A stretch of 64,000 nt of DNA from Palsa-504 sp963808615 (GCA_963808615.1 CAWEGV010000002.1:124001-188000), one strand, 5' to 3'; positions 34,318 through 44,109 are shown, counted from the stretch's first letter. The notes: a model not told the origin generated them from the letters alone. Numbers and translations are program-made.

Positions 34318-35648
34318 GTCCGGCCCGCAGGATGCGCGACGGCCCGCGGCATCTTCAGCGAGACCTTGGTTCCCTCGCCCGGAGCGGTGCTGACGTTGGC
34401 CGTGCCGCCGCGGCGGGCCATCCGGCCATGGATGGACTCGGTCAGGCCCTTGCGGTCCTGCGGCACCGCCCCGGGGTCGAAGCCCTGCCCGCGATCCCGC
34501 ACGACCAGCAACACCTCCGCGGGCTCGACCTCGGCGAACAGTGAGATGACGCTGGCCCCGGACCACTTGGCCGCGTTGACAGTGGCCTCGCGGGCCGCCG
34601 CGAGCAGCGCATTCAGGTTCTCGTTGAGCTCGCAGTCGCCGACGGTCACCGCCTCTACCGGGACGCCGTACCTGGACTCGACGTCCTGCTGGATCTGCCG
34701 CACCCCGGACGCGAGCGTCATATCCTCATCGGCCTCGTGCGGCGCCCGGCCCTCGAACAGCCAGGAGCGCAGCTCGCGTTCTTGCAGGCGGGCCAGCTGA
34801 ACCACCTTCTGCGGGTCCTCCGCCCGCCGCTGGATCAACGCGAGGGTCTGCAGCACCGAGTCGTGGACCCGGGCCGCGATGTCGGCCCGTTCCTCGGCCC
34901 GGACCCTGGCCTGGCGTTCCACGACGAGGTCGCGCGCGATCCGCAGCCACCATGGCCCGAGGCACAGCACGATGCCCGCGATCACCAGCACGACGCCGCC
35001 GAGCGGCCGCAGCAGGGCCAGGCTGGCGTGCATCGTGCTCAGCCAGGCCGCGCCGCCGACGATCAGCAGGCACCCGATCGTCAGCCGGATGGCCGCCCGC
35101 CTGCCCGGCTTGGCGGACCCGGCCGCTGCACCCAACGGCTCGGCCAGGCGCCGCAACGCGGCCTGCTCGTCGGGCGTGGCGTTCCGCCATATCAGCGCGA
35201 GCCCGGCCACGCTGATCAGCTGCGGCCACGCCCAGCTGGAGAACCAGCCGTCGTTGAGCGCTCCCGCGACGAGCAGCACGAGGACGAGCAGTGAGGCCAG
35301 GCCCGCCGCGAGCGCGATGCCCCGTGAGTCGGACCTGGCCCTGCTGCCGATGCTGGTGTCCTCGTCGGCCGCCGGTATCAGCAGCCACGCCACCACGTAC
35401 ACCGGCACGAACCATCCGACGGTCACCAGGGCCAGCAGCACGAAGACGATCCGCACGGTCGCGGCGCCCAGGCCCCTCCAGGCCGCCACGCCGGAGGCCA
35501 CGCCGCCGGCCAGGCGGTCAGACGGGTCACGGCGCAGCGGCCCGCCGGAACCGCGCCGGCGCCGCAGCCAGAACGGCCCGTCGTGCCAGTGCGCGAACTG
35601 GTCGCGGTCGCGGTGCCAGCGTGCTGGGTGTCCCACGTACCCCATCAT
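34314..35648 (-). CDS. PspC-domain sensor histidine kinase (MacS-like)
   Basis: 444 residues from the first of two ATGs after GAGGGAG. An N-terminal PspC domain (about 38-95, LAGGVASGVAAWRGLGAATVRIVF) is followed by four to five membrane helices to about 230. The HisKA_3 dimer helix with His262 (RVHDSVLQTLALIQRR) and a GHKL ATPase (EATVNAAKWSGA, VRDRGQGFDPGAV) follow. This is a phage-shock-type envelope stress sensor of the NarL class. Divergent from a second PspC gene across 129 bases. Confidence 0.93.
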   Translation of the reverse strand: MMGYVGHPARWHRDRDQFAHWHDGPFWLRRRRGSGGPLRRDPSDRLAGGVASGVAAWRGLGAATVRIVFVLLALVTVGWFVPVYVVAWLLIPAADEDTSIGSRARSDSRGIALAAGLASLLVLVLLVAGALNDGWFSSWAWPQLISVAGLALIWRNATPDEQAALRRLAEPLGAAAGSAKPGRRAAIRLTIGCLLIVGGAAWLSTMHASLALLRPLGGVVLVIAGIVLCLGPWWLRIARDLVVERQARVRAEERADIAARVHDSVLQTLALIQRRAEDPQKVVQLARLQERELRSWLFEGRAPHEADEDMTLASGVRQIQQDVESRYGVPVEAVTVGDCELNENLNALLAAAREATVNAAKWSGASVISLFAEVEPAEVLLVVRDRGQGFDPGAVPQDRKGLTESIHGRMARRGGTANVSTAPGEGTKVSLKMPRAVAHPAGRT

Positions 35649-35777
35649 CGCTCCCTCACCCCGAGACCGCCATCCGGAGCAACCCTGAGTCATCCCCGAC
35701 CTGGCTGGCCCGGGATCAGGGACGCACCGGTGATCTACCCGATGTGCCGGGCGGGCCCGCGGAGCCACGCTAGGGGC

Positions 35778-36107
35778 ATGAACACGAACACCGTGAACCC
35801 AGAAGACACCACCAGTGAGGCCGGGCAGCCTGCCCAGCCGCCGTTCCAGCCCGGAAACCCCGGACCGGAGCGCATCCTCCTCCGCCGGTCCTACACCGAC
35901 CACATGCTGGCGGGCGTGGCCGGGGGCCTGGCCCGCTACTTCGGCGTGGACGCCACGATCGTCCGGATCGCCTTCGTGGTCCTGACCCTCTTCGGCGGCG
36001 CGGGCATACCCCTCTACCTGGCCGGCCTGCTGCTGATCCCGGAAGAGGGCAGCGACCAGTCCATTGCCGGCTCGCTCATCGAGTCGCTGCAGCCGCGGTC
36101 ACGGTAA
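35778..36107 (+). CDS. PspC domain protein
   Basis: 109 residues. A proline-rich N-terminal tail is followed by the PspC domain (LLRRSYTDHMLAGVAGGLARYFGVDATIVRIAFVVLTLF) with two membrane helices. PspC proteins sense or relieve membrane stress. It lies divergent to the PspC histidine kinase, and its domain mirrors the kinase's N-terminus, so the two could interact. The DUF1707 gene starts 17 bases downstream. Confidence 0.93.
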   Translation: MNTNTVNPEDTTSEAGQPAQPPFQPGNPGPERILLRRSYTDHMLAGVAGGLARYFGVDATIVRIAFVVLTLFGGAGIPLYLAGLLLIPEEGSDQSIAGSLIESLQPRSR

Positions 36108-36124
36108 CCAGACAGGAGAGCATC

Positions 36125-36628
36125 ATGTCAACGCAATCCAACGACCCCCGGGACAGCGATCCCCAGGGCGGCTATGCCTGGGGCAGCTACCCCTGGGGCG
36201 GTCCGTACCGCGGCCGCGGCTTCTCGCCGCTGTTCCGCGGCATGTACTCCGACCAGCATCTGCGCGTCTCCGACGCCGAACGCCAGGCCGTCACCGACCG
36301 GCTGTCCGAGCACTTCGCCGCCGGCCGCCTCGACCAGGCCGAGTTCGACGAGCGGGTCGGGCGGGCCATGAGCGCCAAGACCAGGGCGGACCTGAGCGGG
36401 CTGTTCGCCGACCTGCCGGAAACAGGGGCTCCGGCAGTGCCCGGATACCCGCGGCGCAGGCACCGGCACCCGGTTCTCCTGGTAGCGCTGTTCGTGGTCC
36501 TCGCGATGATGGCCGTGCACGTGCTGTGGTGGGCCACCGTGCCCGTGCTGTGGCTCGCCTTCCTGGTCGTGGTGGTGCTGTTCGCGACCGGGACCGTCGG
36601 CCGCTCCCGGCCGCGCCGGGACCGCTAG
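36125..36628 (+). CDS. DUF1707 membrane protein
   Basis: 167 residues after GACAGGAGAGC. A Gly/Tyr/Trp-rich N-terminus (GGYAWGSYPWGGPYRGRGF) precedes DUF1707 (LRVSDAERQAVTDRLSEHFAAGRLDQAEFDERVGRAM, about 46-85). Two membrane helices follow (about 117-150). Probably co-transcribed with PspC as an envelope-stress pair under the divergent two-component system. Confidence 0.9.
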   Translation: MSTQSNDPRDSDPQGGYAWGSYPWGGPYRGRGFSPLFRGMYSDQHLRVSDAERQAVTDRLSEHFAAGRLDQAEFDERVGRAMSAKTRADLSGLFADLPETGAPAVPGYPRRRHRHPVLLVALFVVLAMMAVHVLWWATVPVLWLAFLVVVVLFATGTVGRSRPRRDR

Positions 36629-36661
36629 GCGCCGACCCGTCCTACCAATTTCACAGACATT

Positions 36662-36684
36662 TGGCCGAACGGGCAGTGGTTCAA
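36662..36684 (+). repeat. Copy 5 of dispersed motif (diverged)
   Basis: TGGCCGAACGGGCAGTGGTT and neighbours, 34 bases after the DUF1707 stop and marking the start of the decayed island. Confidence 0.6.
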
Positions 36685-36789
36685 GCCACGGGGGACGTAC
36701 TCCGCTTGCCGCCACTGCTCTCGGCCGTTTCACCTGCTGTTGTCACTTGATGGTGTCGGAGCTGGTGACGACACTGGGGTTTGTGTCGC

Positions 36790-36994
36790 GGTGATGGACT
36801 TGCTGAGCGTATGGTGAGCGTGCTGGAGAACACGATCTTGGGGATGTCGTTCGTCGGCGCCGCGTACGGTTCCGCTGAGTGCGGCCAGTAGGCCGCCATC
36901 TCCTGGTAGGTCGTGCAGCCCATGAGGTGGGTCCCGCCTTGGCTAGCCGGTTTACCTTCCACCTGATGAGTTCGGCGTCCTCAGGAACTGCCAT
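36790..36994 (-). pseudogene. DHFR-type reductase fragment 1 (N-terminal part)
   Basis: Two frames together read VPEDAELIRWKVNRLAKAG, then GTHLMGCTTYQEMAAYWPHS and NDIPKIVFSSTLT: the first half of a RibD-C/dihydrofolate-reductase-like protein. There is a frameshift near 36930 and no C-terminal half. The first residues are also missing. Confidence 0.65.
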
Positions 36995-37052
36995 GCCGGG
37001 ATGTTGCCTGTCGCTGGCCACGTATCCGTCGAGTGAGTGCCCATTTGCAGTG

Positions 37053-37388
37053 TTACCTGTCGCATGTGGGTCTCAAGCTAGGGTTCGGGGACGGGGTTGG
37101 CGGCGATCCCGGCCGCGAGCATCGGGGCCATGAACATGTCTTGCACTCGCCGCCGACGGCTTGCCAGCTGCGCAGCACCGCATCGCGGCGGAAGCCGGTC
37201 TCCTCCGCGGTCCGGATCGCGGCCTGGTTCGACGGCTCGACGCCCAGTTCAGGGGGCATGGGAAGTGTGATCAGGGGGATGTAGGGATCGGGTGAAGCGT
37301 CGTGGACTAGGTCCACGCCGGTCAGCTGGAACGGGCGCAGCCGGAGCGGTCCCGCAGGCCTTATCGGGACAATCAGCTCGCTGGCCAT
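37053..37388 (-). pseudogene. GNAT acetyltransferase with internal deletion
   Basis: Starts with GPLRLRPFQLTGVDLVHDASPDPYIPLIT, the beginning of a ribosomal-protein-type GNAT. It jumps directly near 37245 to VEPSNQAAIRTAEETGFRRDAVLRSWQ, the end of the domain including the acetyl-CoA helix. About 90 central residues are gone, and a frameshift follows near 37145. Its start overlaps the end of the PPOX gene. Confidence 0.75.
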
Positions 37389-37912
37389 GGGTGGCGTAAC
37401 CTTCTCGTGCGCGGGTTGACCTGGCGGGACCAGTGCGCCGCAACTGATTCCATGGCGACGGGGATCCGGGAATCGATGCCACCTGGCTGCAGCACGGACT
37501 GCTCGGCGGCGACGGCCCGGCAAAGGCGATGACGCGCTGGAGCCTGGACACTGCCGGGTGCCCATGCTGGCAACCCCTGTTCCTGAGATTGGTGGGAGTA
37601 GACCTCTGTGCTTCTCTCCAGGGCAAGCCCGGTCACCATCCCGGCGGTGCCGCTGATGTAGACCGCCGGCGCAACGCCGGGTTGCGCGCTGGAATCGAAG
37701 ATCACAATGCTCACCAAGGGGCGAATTTCGATGTTGTGCGAGTGCCTCGCCAGGGGATCGGACACCCAGAAGAATTCGCGGTAGCCCTCGTGGGCGTACC
37801 ACAATGGAGAGACCCATGGGACACCGTGCTGGTCCGCCGTGGCCAGCACGAGATACCGGCTGGTGTCGATGATCTGTGCCGCCATGACGGCGAGCTGGAG
37901 ATCGTTTGTCAT
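37373..37912 (-). CDS. Pyridoxamine 5'-phosphate oxidase-like protein
   Basis: 179 residues. N-terminal split-barrel motifs VLATADQHGVPWVSPLWYAHEGYREFFWVSDP and RPLVSIVIFDSS are well kept and would bind FMN, F420 or heme-type cofactors in this superfamily. The later part (TEVYSHQSQEQGLPAWAPGSV) is also recognisable. Reading is intact, although the surrounding genes are broken. The last 25 or so residues look foreign, and overlap the start of the GNAT remnant. Confidence 0.7.
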   Translation of the reverse strand: MTNDLQLAVMAAQIIDTSRYLVLATADQHGVPWVSPLWYAHEGYREFFWVSDPLARHSHNIEIRPLVSIVIFDSSAQPGVAPAVYISGTAGMVTGLALERSTEVYSHQSQEQGLPAWAPGSVQAPARHRLCRAVAAEQSVLQPGGIDSRIPVAMESVAAHWSRQVNPRTRRLRHPWPAS

Positions 37913-37940
37913 GCGGCCTTGCCCGCGTTCTCGCCAGCCA

Positions 37941-38231
37941 TTACCAAGCGCCGTGCACGCGGTACCTGAGGTGGGTTATGTCGCGCGCCTCCATGCGCCG
38001 CACCAGCTCGAGCTCGATGCGGCCAAGCTCCAGTGCGCTGAACAGTCGCCGGCGGTCGCCTAGCAGGACCGGGACGAGGTGGATCTCCAGCTCGTGGAGT
38101 AGCCCGACCCGAAGCAGGGCCTGCGCCGCGCTGGCGCCGTGCATCTCACGTCGCGGTCGCCGGCGGCGGCCCTGGCCTGTTCGGCGCATGTCTCGACGTC
38201 GGTGACGAACTGCGCGCTGAGGCAGAACATG
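37941..38231 (-). pseudogene. DHFR-type reductase fragment 2 (C-terminal part)
   Basis: HGASAAQALLRVGLLHELEIHLVPVLLGDRRRLF followed by THLRYRV is the C-terminal third of a RibD-C domain protein. Upstream in another frame AQFVTDVETCAEQARAAAGD continues it to an ATG at 38231 that has a good GGAGG site. The N-terminal half is absent; the frameshift lies near 38155. Confidence 0.7.
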
Positions 38232-38258
38232 CGTTCCTCCTACCGGGTTGGCTGAGGA

Positions 38259-39572
38259 TCAGATGGCTTGCGGGAAGCGGAAGAGCCGGCCGGGATCGTA
38301 GGCGTGCTTGACCGACACGAGGCGCCCGAGGTTGCCGCCGTAGTAGGCGGCTGCCCAGCCGGCCAGCTGCGGGTCGGGAAAGTTCGGGTAGACCCGGCCG
38401 GATCCGTGGGCGTGCGCGATCGCCCACGAGCGGTCCACCCAATACGGATCGTCGTCGGCTGCGTGCTCGAGCAGGAACCGCTCGCCGCGGTGGGCGAACG
38501 CGGTAGCGTCGGCGGCGACCCGGTTGTACGCGCCGCCCAGCGCGGTGAAGTTCAGCTCGCGCCGGCGCGCCGATCGCCGCCAGTGAGCTCGTCGAGCAGC
38601 GCGCTGATCGCATCGGCCGGCAGCGGGCGGGCGAAGAACTCCGACCGGCCGGTCGTCACCACCGCGCCTTCGCCGGACCCGGCGAATGACCGCTTGAGAT
38701 CGCGGAACGACATGCCGCCACGCAGGTCCGGCCCAGGACGGGTGCCGACCTCGGCGGCCAGCTGGTCCAGCAGGGCCGCCGTCGGCCCGGCGTCGCGCAG
38801 CGCGGCACCGAAGACCACAACCCGCACCGGGCGGCCGGGTTCGGCGACGACGGTCAGGTTGGCGGTGACCTCGTCCGGCGCGTCCGGCGCCCAGTCTTGC
38901 CACGCGGCGACGGCCGCGGCCGCGGCAGCCTCCGGCCAGCACAGCTCGAAGCGGGCCGCGCGCGGCTCGGGAACGTGGCGAAGACCAGCGAGGTGACCAC
39001 GCCGAACTGCGCGCCGCCCGCGCCGCGCAGCGCCCAGAACAGCTCCGGCTCGCGGTCTGCGTCACAGTAGACCAGGCGGCCGTCGGCCAGGATGACCGCG
39101 CCCCGGCCAGCGCGTCACAGGTCAGCGCGTACGCCCGGCCGAGGAGGCCGAGCGCGCCGCCTAGGGTGAGCCCCGCGATGCCGACTGTTGGGCCGCAGCT
39201 GGCCGGGACGGCCCGGCGGCGGCGGTGCAGCACGTCGTAGACCTGGGCCAGCCGCGCGCCGGCGCCGAACCATCGCGCGCCCGTCAGGGCAGACCTGATG
39301 GCATCGAGGTGGCTAAGGTACAGCACCAGCCGCTCGGTTGAGGAGCGGCAGGCGAAGCAGTGCCAGCCGCCACGCGGGACGACGTGCGTGCAGGTGTCAC
39401 GTGCGTAGGCGATAGTGCGGGCGACGTCCCGCGCAGACGCGCAGCGGACGACCGCCGCGGACGCACGTAGGTACTGGGCCATCGCAGGACGCAGGGCGGT
39501 GTAGTAGCAGGGCGAGGTAGGCGTGAGCAGGTAAAAGTACAGCGCCGCAGACAGAGAGCAGAGATAGTTCAC
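38259..39572 (-). pseudogene. Berberine-type FAD oxidase, frameshifted and eroding
   Basis: The C-terminus (GAYNRVAADATAFAHRGER, then LVSVKHAYDPGRLFRFPQAI) is well preserved. The middle continues in a second frame (VVVFGAALRDAGPTAALLDQ) and the FAD-binding part is in the first frame again (CGPTVGIAGLTLGGALGLLG, VVPRGGWHCFACRSSTE). At least two frameshifts. Towards 39572 Gly and Asp codons are replaced (GGG to TGG, GAC to TAC), and the last recognisable residues fade into the purine-rich island. Confidence 0.85.
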
Positions 39573-39865
39573 AGAACAGACGCTAACGGCGACGCAGGGC
39601 AGGTGGCTTGAACGAAACGTGCGTAGTCAACGGTAAGTGCGGCCAGCGCACGGACGGCGAGGAACGGAACGTAGGAGGCAGAGTGGTAGTGCGAGCACGA
39701 GCACCGGTAGGGTTTGTAAACAGTAGATCTAGTGGCGTGAGGCCGGTCAGGCACAGGCATTAGCGGCTCAGGTGGGACTGATAGGCGTATACTGCCTCGG
39801 CGGCGAGGTAGGCCAGCGTGCTGCCTGGCATCAGCGCGCAGGGGGCCGAGGCTGCTGGGCGAGCG

Positions 39866-40045
39866 CGAGGTAACCTGGAAGCGCAGCGTTCGCTGCAAGG
39901 TATTGGGTAACACACGCACGACGGCCTGGAAGAGGCGCGCAGCTGGCTCGCAGAGATACACAGGTGGGCGGCAAGCGAGCAGACCTCGATAGGCTGCCAC
40001 GGCATCAACGGCGCGCGCCTCGGTTACCAGCGGGTAAGGCAGATA
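39866..40045 (-). pseudogene. Possible short-chain dehydrogenase remnant
   Basis: LVTEARAVDAVAAYRGLLAC, PVYLCEPAARLFQAVVR and TLRFQVTS parallel an SDR N-terminus (pattern LVTGAARGxGAAVARGLLA ... VVLxDxDAARxxAVV ... LRFDVTD), with the glycines of the nucleotide loop lost. The match is weak and rests on pattern memory only. Confidence 0.35.
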
Positions 40046-41431
40046 GGCACGCGCCTGCCGGTGCACGAGATAGCGCTGCAGCAGCTACAGCGCCGCATCC
40101 GATCGCGGCGCGCGGGCGAGCAGCTCGCAGAGCGCGCGCGGCGCCGCTCCAAACTCATAGAGAGGCACGGTAAGGTAGAAGAGCTAAACAGAGGGAAAGA
40201 AGAGCAGAGGAGAAGAAGAGAGAGGAGAGAAAAGGGAGAGAAAGACGTGGTGTGAGGGGGAAGCAATGGAAGATGGAGGAGGTAAGAGGAGAGAAGAGAG
40301 GAGGCAGGGCAAAGAAAGGGCAGTACAGATAGATGAAGACGGTGGGAAGGTTGAGCTGCAGGTATGGTAGAGGAGAGGTGAGATGGAAGAAGACAGTGCG
40401 CAAGAGGGCAGCGAGGGTAGGCAGCGGGAACTGCTAGACATAGGTCTGAGAGAGATAGAAGGAAAAAGCATAAGAAGATAGAGCTAGAGGGAATACAAGG
40501 ATGCTGGGTTATAAAGCAAAGGTGTACTGTAAGGGCACAAAGAGACGATTAGGTGAGAGTAGAGACTGGACTGGTAGAGATGGTAGAGTGGGCGGTACGG
40601 CTGGTCACTGCGATCGAGGGCGGGTTCACGATAGGATGATGAGGGTGGGAATAAGCTGAGGGCTGACGGAGATGGTGAGAGTGAGGTTAAGGATAACAGA
40701 GGGGATGGAGGGTGGCAGTGGGTGGAGGTGGAGGAAGTAAGAGAGACTGCTGCTACAGAGGGGTATAGAGGAAGATATGGGAGTAGGCATAGAAGTGCTA
40801 GAAGATAAGCTAGAGCAGTGATGACAGGTGAGAGATAGAGGAGGAGAGCAACTAGAACATGGTGCATGAGCTGCCGCTGAGAGGATGGATATCAACAATC
40901 TACGGGAAGTTCTAGGCGGCAGAGGTCTTTAGCAGGCATCGGCTAGGGTGGCAGTGAGCTGGATGAACGAGGTCAGTGGCAGATAGGAGGCAGCAGGGCT
41001 GATAAGGGAGTGGTAAAACTAGATGACAAAGCTTTCTTACAGGCGGCGGATAAGAGATGACACTGAAGGGGGGGACAGGTTCACGCGCTTGGCGATCTGG
41101 TTGAACGAGAGCTGTGCATATAGCTGAACCTCAGAGATGATGGCTCAGTAGATCGGATATAGTTCTGAGAAAATGAACGAAACAATAACTGGCAAAGGAT
41201 ATAGAGAACAGAACGTCATGCTCTCACATGAGTTTAGTTCATGATGGCGGAGGCGCCGCAGGCTTGGCTAAGGTTCAGCAGGTGAGCAGGTGAATAGGAG
41301 ATGCGGCTGCGGTGCCGGCGCCAGGGACGTACATTAACCACGAGGCGGACGATGATGGTGGTGATGGCTAGAAAAGAGACTTAGAGGAAAAAGTATGGAA
41401 CGACGGATGGCCGAGGAAGAATGGCAGCACC

Positions 41432-41530
41432 ATGATCTTGGTGACGGGAGAGATTGGTATTATAGGAGAGCATACAGTTAGTGCTCTGGCGGGACTGGGC
41501 CAGCTAAGCGTGGTTCTCACTAGTAGGCCG
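41432..41530 (+). pseudogene. Remnant of an NAD(P)-binding NmrA-like epimerase
   Basis: From the ATG at 41432 the frame reads MILVTGEIGIIG, HTVSALAGLGQ and VVLTSRP, matching the start of NmrA/SDR-type quinone reductases (MILVTGATGNIGRHTVSALA). It then stops at 41528. Substitutions from the expected GC-rich codons remove cytosines (third-position C to T or A). Further similarity fades downstream; a GVPDELYREEM-like stretch near 41800 may be its end. Confidence 0.6.
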
Positions 41531-42491
41531 GTACAGGAAGGGAAAAGTTAGAAGATATGGGAGACATGGTGAAGGTAGTGCAGGCAGATCCCGAGATAGA
41601 TAGTAGCTGAGGCGAAAAGGGGCAGGGCGACAGATAAGCGGGATTATAAAACTGGAGGAGAAGGTAAAAGGTAAACTGGGTGAGAGGTAGGAGTTCGTGA
41701 GAAAAAGAATAGATGAGTTGCTAAAAGTGATGGGTGCTGAAGCTGACTGGGGTGTGAAGCGGGTGTAAGTAGCGAGCTAGGTGGGTGTGTACCAGGGCGT
41801 GCCGGACGAGCTATACAGAGAGGAAATGCGAATGAGGCAGTTGCAGATAGAAAAGATAAAGGCTGTGAAGAAAGACTCAGAAATACTAGAGGGTGTAGTG
41901 AAAAAATAGAAGTGGCGCAGATGGTAAGACTGCGGATAGAGACGATCTGGGGAAAGGGAGACAGCTCACGGGCATAGGTGGTGCCGAATCTGGTAAAAGA
42001 AGAGATGCGAGGAGAGATGGTGAGGCAGAAGGACTACGCAGATGAAGGGTAAGACTGTGCTATGTGGAAGACTGCGCGCGGGAGATAGATTTGCTAAAAT
42101 GAGAGCAAACACTGATAATAAGAGCTACAACGTAGGATAAGGACAAAGAAAAGAAAAGAGCAGGTTCGTGATGAGCTGTGAAGCATAGTACAAGGCACAG
42201 AGCTGGAGCTAAAAAAAGGAGAGATAAAGGAGGAAAGGGGCATGAAAAATGGCTGGACATAAAGAGGCTGTGACACGAAAAGGGCTATAAGAAAGCTTAC
42301 AGATTTGAAAGAGGGCTGAGAGAATAAGTAGGCTGGCTGCATGAAGGACTAAGGCTAGAGATGGGAGAAGAAACAGCTGGGAAGGAAGGAGCAGGGTTAG
42401 AGTAGGACTGAGGATAAACAAAGAGAGAGGTAAGGAGGGAAATGGCTAATTCCCGCAACGTATCGCAAGGGGAACTGCGCGTAGACTGGAC

Positions 42492-43819
42492 AGGCTGGTT
42501 AAGGGAAAAGTGCTGTGCGAGGGTGAACAGGAGTATGAGGAATCACGAAGAGTGTTAAACGAAATGATAGAAAGGCGGCAGACTGCGATTCTCAGGTGCT
42601 CTAGCGTAGAGGAAGTAGAATACGGCGTGGCAGTAGAAAGAGAATACGATCTCTCACTGTAGGTCAAAGGCGGCGGACACTCGGTAGCGGGAAACGCGGT
42701 CTGTGACGGCGGGCTGATGCTCGACATGTACTCGATGAAGGCGATCTCCGTAGACTCTGAGCGCGGACTGGCAGTCGCTCAAGCCGGGCTGACGCTGGGT
42801 GAATAAGACGCCGACACCTCGCGGTATGGGCTGGCGACGACTCTCGGGGTGGTCTCCATGACCGGCATCGCCGGTCTCACTCTCGGGGGCGGAATCAGCT
42901 GGCTGAACGGAATGCACGGCCTGGCCTGTGACAACGTCCTGTAGATGGACGTGGTAACCGCCGACGGCCAGCTGCGTACGGTGAACGCCGGCGAGCACCA
43001 GGACCTGTTCTGGGCTCTGCGGGGAGGCGGCGGCAATTTCAGAGTCGTTATGTACTTCACCTACCGCCTGCACCCCGTCAACATGGTGCTAGCGGGCTCG
43101 ATCAGCTACACGCCGGAGCGGACAGCTGACGCACTGCGCCTTTACCATCAGATAGCCACCAGCGCGCCCGACGCACTGGCCACCTCAGCCTCGGTGGCAC
43201 GCGGCGCTGACGGGGAGCCGTCCCTATCCGTAATGGTCTGCTGGTCTGGACCCGTAGACGAGGGTGAGCGCGTCCTGCGTCCTCTGCGCGAGTTCGGGCC
43301 ACCGGTCGCGGACGACGTCGGTTTGATCCCTAAAGCGAACTGCAGTGAAGGTCGGACCGGGGCTTCCCGTCGGGTCGGCTTCATTACTGGAAGGCGAGCT
43401 TCCTGGACGACCTGACAAGCGAGGCGATCGACACCATAATTCGCTTCTCCGCCACGGCGGCCTCACGGTACACGGAGATCGGGTTGCAGCAGATCACAGG
43501 TGCGGCCAGCCGCATCACCCGGGCCGCCACCGCCTTTGCGCACCGCGGCCGCAGCTATGACTTACTGATCTTGTACCAGTGGGACGATCACTCAGACTCG
43601 CCGTACAATATGAGATGGACTCGTGAGCTCTTCGACGCCATGAGCTCTCACTTCCGGGGCGTGTATGTCAACAACCTCGGTGAGGAAGGCAGCGACAGGG
43701 TCCGGGACGCCTACGGCATCAACTACGACCGCCTGGCCGGCATCAAGGCCGCCTACGATCCGGAAAACGTCTTCCGGCTCAACCAAAACATCCAGCCAGT
43801 GGGCGGAGGGGCAGCGTGA
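42492..43819 (+). pseudogene. Berberine-type FAD oxidase, stop-ridden, right flank of island
   Basis: From 42492 one frame reads RRVLNEMIERRQTAILRCSS, VKGGGHSVAGNAVCDGGLML, VVSMTGIAGLTLGGGISWLN and DLFWALRGGGGNFRVVMYFT, the FAD-binding half, interrupted by stops at 42660, 42804 and 42942. A frameshift near 43345 leads to the substrate half (HYWKASFLDDLTSEAIDTII) and an intact end at 43819. Damage grows towards the island: changes such as Asp to Glu and Pro to Gln need only C to A. Confidence 0.85.
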
Positions 43820-44109
43820 CGGTCTCCGCCAGCCGGAGATCAGGTCCTGGAACACCACCGATCGGGGCTGGCCAACCCTTGCCCGAGCCGACGGTTCTGC
43901 AAATCGCTCAGATTCACTGGCGACAAACCGGAGACCAACGCTTGCAACGGCGGGAGGACCTGGAAGCACGACTTCGATCTCGACGACAAGCGCACACAGA
44001 GCCGTGGCCCGTCACGCCAGGAGTTTCGCGGTGACGCCCATCCCTTGCAGGCCGGTTACCCGCCGGGTCCCGAGGGCCAAGCTAAGAGCATAGACAGGAG
44101 GTACATCAG

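Larger units (their letters stand above)
39573..42491. other. Purine-rich, cytosine-depleted island without intact genes
   Basis: The + strand loses cytosine and then thymine towards a core around 40.2-40.5 kb; in the 120 bases 40201-40320 I count A 51, G 58, C 5, T 6. No open frame here has protein character: the minus-strand frames are Ser/Leu/Pro-rich only because that strand is pyrimidine-rich. Weak remnants of an SDR gene (39866-40045) and an NmrA-like gene (from 41432) are visible nearer the edges. Between about 40.05 and 41.4 kb nothing can be recognised. Confidence 0.8.

Noticed and set aside
36790..38231. One DHFR-type gene split in two by the GNAT and PPOX genes
   Set aside because: On the minus strand the C-terminal fragment (37941-38231) lies upstream of the N-terminal fragment (36790-36994), the wrong order for a split gene; they are separate remnants.
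40155..40898. Minus-strand open frames rich in Ser, Leu and Pro inside the purine island
   Set aside because: They are open only because the minus strand is pyrimidine-rich (few stop codons possible); there are no motifs, ribosome sites or normal codon use.
39573..42491. A diversity-generating retroelement as the source of the base-specific changes
   Set aside because: No reverse transcriptase gene or template/variable repeat pair is visible in the window, the changes cover more than 3 kb, and the affected base is C on the + strand, not A of a template.
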